From Solirubrobacterales bacterium 70-9 (lineage in GTDB: Bacteria > Actinomycetota > Thermoleophilia > Solirubrobacterales > 70-9): a stretch of 8,004 nt of DNA. The DNA is taken from positions 2,008 to 10,011 of the forward strand of contig MKSH01000121.1 of NCBI GenBank assembly GCA_001898095.1. Reading direction: 5' to 3'. Within the stretch, counting starts at the first letter, position 1. Each line of letters starts with the position of its first letter. The notes under the pieces were generated by a model. It did no database searches and had not been told where the DNA came from. It was given only the letters and a program-made list of their open reading frames with translations. Of this stretch, positions 5,936 to 8,004 are shown one piece after another. Position numbers and translations under genes: made by a program.

Positions 5936-6375
5936 ATGACGGGCGAGAGGGGAAAAGCGAGACGCGATGCGAGGGAGCCGGCGGAGCCTGTGGTGCGTCC
6001 CCAAGGTCTCAAGGAGTCGGAAATCAAGCGTCCGGGGCTGGAAAAGTACGTCACGCCGGGCCCATGGACGGAGGAGGACGGGACTCTGATCTGTGACACG
6101 AGCTTCGTCGGTCACCTACGGCGACGTGTGGGGACCCCGACGCGGTACGAACATTGGGACACCGCAGTGATCGACCGCGTCGAAGTGGCGGCGCTAGCGA
6201 TCAGCGTTGTGACGATCGCCGAGACTCGGGCCGGCTATCGGCTCGCACATTGGGGCGCTTCGCGGATCGGAAAGAACCGAGCAGGAACTCCCGCGCTTTC
6301 CTCATGGATCTACCCGGGACCCGCGAGGGACACGCACGCCATTCTCCGTCTCCTCGTGACCCTTCCTTCTCGTAG
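5936..6375 (+). pseudogene. Broken PIN-domain (VapC-like) RNase toxin gene
   Basis: From ATG 5936 the frame gives a 50-residue Arg/Glu-rich lead, then LICDTSFVGHLRRR (51-64), with D54 as the first PIN metal-binding Asp, and LAISVVTIAETRAGYRLAHWG (87-107), with E96 as the second acidic residue. This is the N-terminal half of a VapC-type PIN nuclease, which would cleave RNA in the cytoplasm. After about residue 115 (near 6280) the frame loses family character and runs on to 6541. Another frame then reads RAFLMDLPG (about 6295-6322), as expected of the next PIN strand, and stops at 6375. The C-terminal acidic residues are not found in any frame. I infer a frameshift plus loss of the last ~60 residues. 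GGAGGAGG at about 6070 precedes L51 (CTG), where VapC proteins usually start, so an ancestral start may have changed. No intact antitoxin gene is seen. Confidence 0.55.
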
Positions 6376-6379
6376 GTTC

Positions 6380-6501
6380 CTGAGGCGTATGGACCAAGCA
6401 GGTCAAGGACGCAGGGAGCGAGACGAGGGGAGCGCACTCAGGTGCGTGACCCGAAGGCGAGCGACCGAGGACGCCGAGATGCGCAGGTCCAGGCGCCTCA
6501 G
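6380..6501. repeat. 122-bp element with imperfect 16-bp terminal inverted repeats and central hairpin
   Basis: CTGAGGCGTATGGACC (6380-6395) and the complement of 6486-6501 (CTGAGGCGCCTGGACC) match at 14 of 16 positions. The centre carries CGCAC-TCAG-GTGCG (6433-6446), whose midpoint lies within about 1 nt of the element's midpoint. AGGACGC is also directly repeated at 6406 and 6468. No flanking target duplication is visible. The right terminal repeat contains the TGA stop of the substrate-binding-protein gene. It could be a dispersed repeat (REP/MITE-like), a bidirectional terminator, or a structured RNA; the sequence alone does not decide. Confidence 0.5.
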
Positions 6502-7820
6502 CCCTTGCGGGCGGCGGCTACCAGCTTGGCGCTCGGCTTGATCACCTTGGTCGGGACGAAGGTGGAGCCGGCGCGGGAGATCGTGATCGGGCCGACGCTG
6601 GGGTCGCCGCTGGGCAGGATTTCGAAGCTGCCGGTGATGCCGTTCTTCACCTTCGCGTGGGCGACGCCGGAGATCACCGCGGCGCGCGAGCCGGAGGCGT
6701 CGGTGAGGGCGCCGAGGACGAGTTCGGCCGCTTGGCCCGCGTAGGGCGCGTACAGTTCGACCGGGCCGTCGACCACCTTCTTCAGGTTGGCGACGATCTG
6801 CTTGCCGGGCCCGGGAAGTTCCTGGGGGACGAGGCCGGGGACGCTGGCGAACATGCCCTTCGAGGCCGGGCCCGCGAGGTCGATCGTCGATTGCTGGGCG
6901 AAGCCGTCGGGGGCGAGGAGCTTTACCGCGCCGCTGTTCGAGCCCAGCACCGCGACCTTGTCCTTGATCAGCTGGGCGCCGTTCTCCTCGGTCAGCCCGG
7001 CCAGCAGGACGGCTTCCGGTTCGGCCTTGGCGACCTTTTCCATCAGCGCGGTGTAGCTCTTGGCCTTCGGGTTCCAGGAGGCGAAGCCGAGCACCTTGAT
7101 CCCGGCCGCCTTCGCCGCGCCGTTGAAGGTATGCGCCTGGCCGAGGCTGGTCGGATCGCCACCCGCGTAGAGGACGTAGGCGCTGCGCACCCCTTCGCCC
7201 TTCGCGAACGTCGCCAGCCCGGCGCCTTGGTAGGCGTCGTTCGGCACCACCCGAGCGTAGTTGTGGGCCTTCGGGTAGAGGCTGTCCGGCGTGCCCTTGG
7301 TGCATTCGGGGCTCGACTCGGTCAGGCAGATCGCCGTGTTGCCGGGCGAGACCATCGCCACGCCGCCGCCGGGAGCCTTGCCGAGGATCGGGATCTCGAC
7401 TTCCGCGCAGCCCGAGTTGTAGGTGCCGATCACGGCCAGCACGCTCGGATCGGCGGCGTAGGCCTTCGCGTTCGCCTGGCAGATCGCCTTCGTCCAGAGT
7501 CCCGTCTTCGGGCTCGAGTCGTCGCAGGCCTGGAAGCCGACCTTGGTCGCCCCGGCGCTCCAGGCGGTACCTTTCAGCACCAGTTCGATCGCGTCGTTCA
7601 TCTGGGTCGACCGTTCGCGCGAGTCGCCGCGCAGCGGCAGGTCGGAGACGATCAGCGCTTCCGGCGAGCCCTTCCCTTCGTACTGGACCGGCCCGCAGGC
7701 CTTCAGCGCGACCGGGGTCACCCCGGCGGCGCCACTGGCGGCGCCCGCCCCGATCACGGCGACGGCGACGGCGGCGAGAAGGGTGGTCAGGATCGCGGAG
7801 AAGACGAGGCGGTTTCGCAT
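6498..7820 (-). CDS. ABC transporter substrate-binding protein, branched-chain amino acid type
   Basis: The 440-residue exported protein should capture a small ligand outside the membrane for an ABC importer. Residues 1-30 are a signal peptide (MRNR, then a hydrophobic run to GAGAASGA) with no lipobox cysteine. About 50-390 is a Peripla_BP_6-type (LivJ-like) bilobed domain. Recognisable segments are AVIGTYNSGCAEVEIPILG (129-147), GVAMVSPGNTA (153-163), the second-lobe VRSAYVLYAGGD (211-222), and ELYAPYAGQAAELVLGAL (355-372). Six Cys (42, 99, 114, 138, 165, 173) suggest disulfides and an external location. The ligand may be an amino acid, amide or another solute. The ATG at 7820 has GGAGGA 12 nt upstream, rather distant, inside a dyad. 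No permease or ATPase gene is adjacent; a probable MFS gene lies 65 nt upstream on the same strand. The TGA stop lies inside the 122-bp repeat. Confidence 0.87.
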   Translation of the reverse strand: MRNRLVFSAILTTLLAAVAVAVIGAGAASGAAGVTPVALKACGPVQYEGKGSPEALIVSDLPLRGDSRERSTQMNDAIELVLKGTAWSAGATKVGFQACDDSSPKTGLWTKAICQANAKAYAADPSVLAVIGTYNSGCAEVEIPILGKAPGGGVAMVSPGNTAICLTESSPECTKGTPDSLYPKAHNYARVVPNDAYQGAGLATFAKGEGVRSAYVLYAGGDPTSLGQAHTFNGAAKAAGIKVLGFASWNPKAKSYTALMEKVAKAEPEAVLLAGLTEENGAQLIKDKVAVLGSNSGAVKLLAPDGFAQQSTIDLAGPASKGMFASVPGLVPQELPGPGKQIVANLKKVVDGPVELYAPYAGQAAELVLGALTDASGSRAAVISGVAHAKVKNGITGSFEILPSGDPSVGPITISRAGSTFVPTKVIKPSAKLVAAARKG

Positions 7821-7832
7821 GGCTGGAAAAGA

Positions 7833-7852
7833 TCCTCCGTCCGGCGGACGGA
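7833..7852 (-). promoter_or_regulatory. Shine-Dalgarno overlapping a 17-bp dyad before the substrate-binding-protein gene
   Basis: On the - strand, TCCGTCCG-C-CGGACGGA (7836-7852) is a perfect dyad whose right arm runs into GGAGGA (7833-7838), the only Shine-Dalgarno candidate for the ATG at 7820. It could be an operator, or an RNA hairpin (6-bp stem, 5-nt loop) that partly hides the ribosome site. Confidence 0.4.
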
Positions 7853-7885
7853 TTCGGCGCCTCCGCTCGTCGGGTCGAAGCTGCC

Positions 7886-8004
7886 CTATTCGGCGGCGGC
7901 CGGCGCTTCTTTGCCCAGTTCGACGTGGGCGCGGCTGTCCGAGGTGCGGATCAGCAGCAGCGTCGCGATCAGGCCGACGATCGCGAACCCGGCGCCGACG
8001 GCGA
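7886..8004 (-). CDS. C-terminus of a membrane transporter, probably MFS (partial)
   Basis: The frame enters from the right edge and ends with TAG at 7886-7888, giving 38 residues. AVGAGFAIVGLIATLLLIR is a Gly/Ala-rich transmembrane helix. It is followed by a short hydrophilic tail, TSDSRAHVELGKEAPAAAE. This matches the usual end of 14-helix MFS drug exporters (DHA2/EmrB type): last helix, then a charged cytoplasmic tail. Only one helix is visible, so family assignment is an inference from style and any multi-spanning membrane protein is possible. The substrate-binding-protein gene follows after a 65-nt gap (7821-7885) on the same strand and could be co-transcribed. Confidence 0.55.
   Translation of the reverse strand, partial: AVGAGFAIVGLIATLLLIRTSDSRAHVELGKEAPAAAE

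Noticed and set aside
4669..6099. 476-codon open frame on the - strand across the IclR and channel genes
   Set aside because: It overlaps two recognisable proteins, and its Pro/Arg/Ala-rich translation has no family features. It is a shadow frame.
6380..6501. Miniature transposon (MITE) with target duplication
   Set aside because: The terminal inverted repeats are present, but bases flanking them (GTTC on the left, CCCTTG on the right) show no duplicated target site, so transposition is not shown.
1..8004. CRISPR array, tRNA, rRNA or insertion sequence
   Set aside because: No regularly spaced direct repeats, no tRNA-like cloverleaf, no rRNA sequence and no transposase motifs were seen.

Overview
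This is a high-GC bacterial window with GTG and TTG starts, little Shine-Dalgarno sequence, and several TANNNT hexamers 8-9 nt before start codons, as in leaderless transcription. These traits and the protein flavour point to an actinobacterium, probably class Thermoleophilia (Solirubrobacterales-like). That placement is inference from sequence style; no rRNA or marker phylogeny is available here.

Left half, all on the + strand: the 3' end of a cupredoxin-fold protein that has lost most of its copper ligands (2-451); a TrmH/SpoU-family RNA 2'-O-methyltransferase (490-1278); a small membrane protein with a PLDc_N-like two-helix region and a C-terminal SHOCT motif (1346-1735), followed by a strong hairpin; a 155-nt AT-richer leader; a secreted coiled-coil NlpC/P60-type peptidoglycan hydrolase (1935-3224); undecaprenyl-diphosphatase UppP (3259-4122); and an IclR-family regulator (4182-4961). 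The hydrolase and UppP both serve the cell wall: one cuts peptidoglycan and the other recycles its lipid carrier. Two inverted repeats with the same core, GCAAG-N4-CTTGC, lie upstream of the hydrolase and of the IclR gene. They make a candidate shared operator.

Right half: a six-helix ion channel with an S4-like arginine ladder and an atypical selectivity filter (4974-5837, - strand) converges on the IclR gene. Divergent from the channel is a broken PIN-domain (VapC-like) gene with a good promoter (5936-6375, + strand). It is followed by a 122-bp element with 16-bp imperfect terminal inverted repeats and a central hairpin (6380-6501). That element contains the stop codon of the next gene, a secreted branched-chain-amino-acid-type ABC substrate-binding protein (6498-7820, - strand), which has no transporter partners in view. 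The right edge holds the C-terminus of a membrane protein, probably an MFS transporter (7886-8004, - strand).

Most of the window is ordinary core or accessory actinobacterial content, and I do not see a clear new multi-gene system. The best leads are the shared dyad, the 122-bp element beside the broken toxin gene, and the channel's altered filter.
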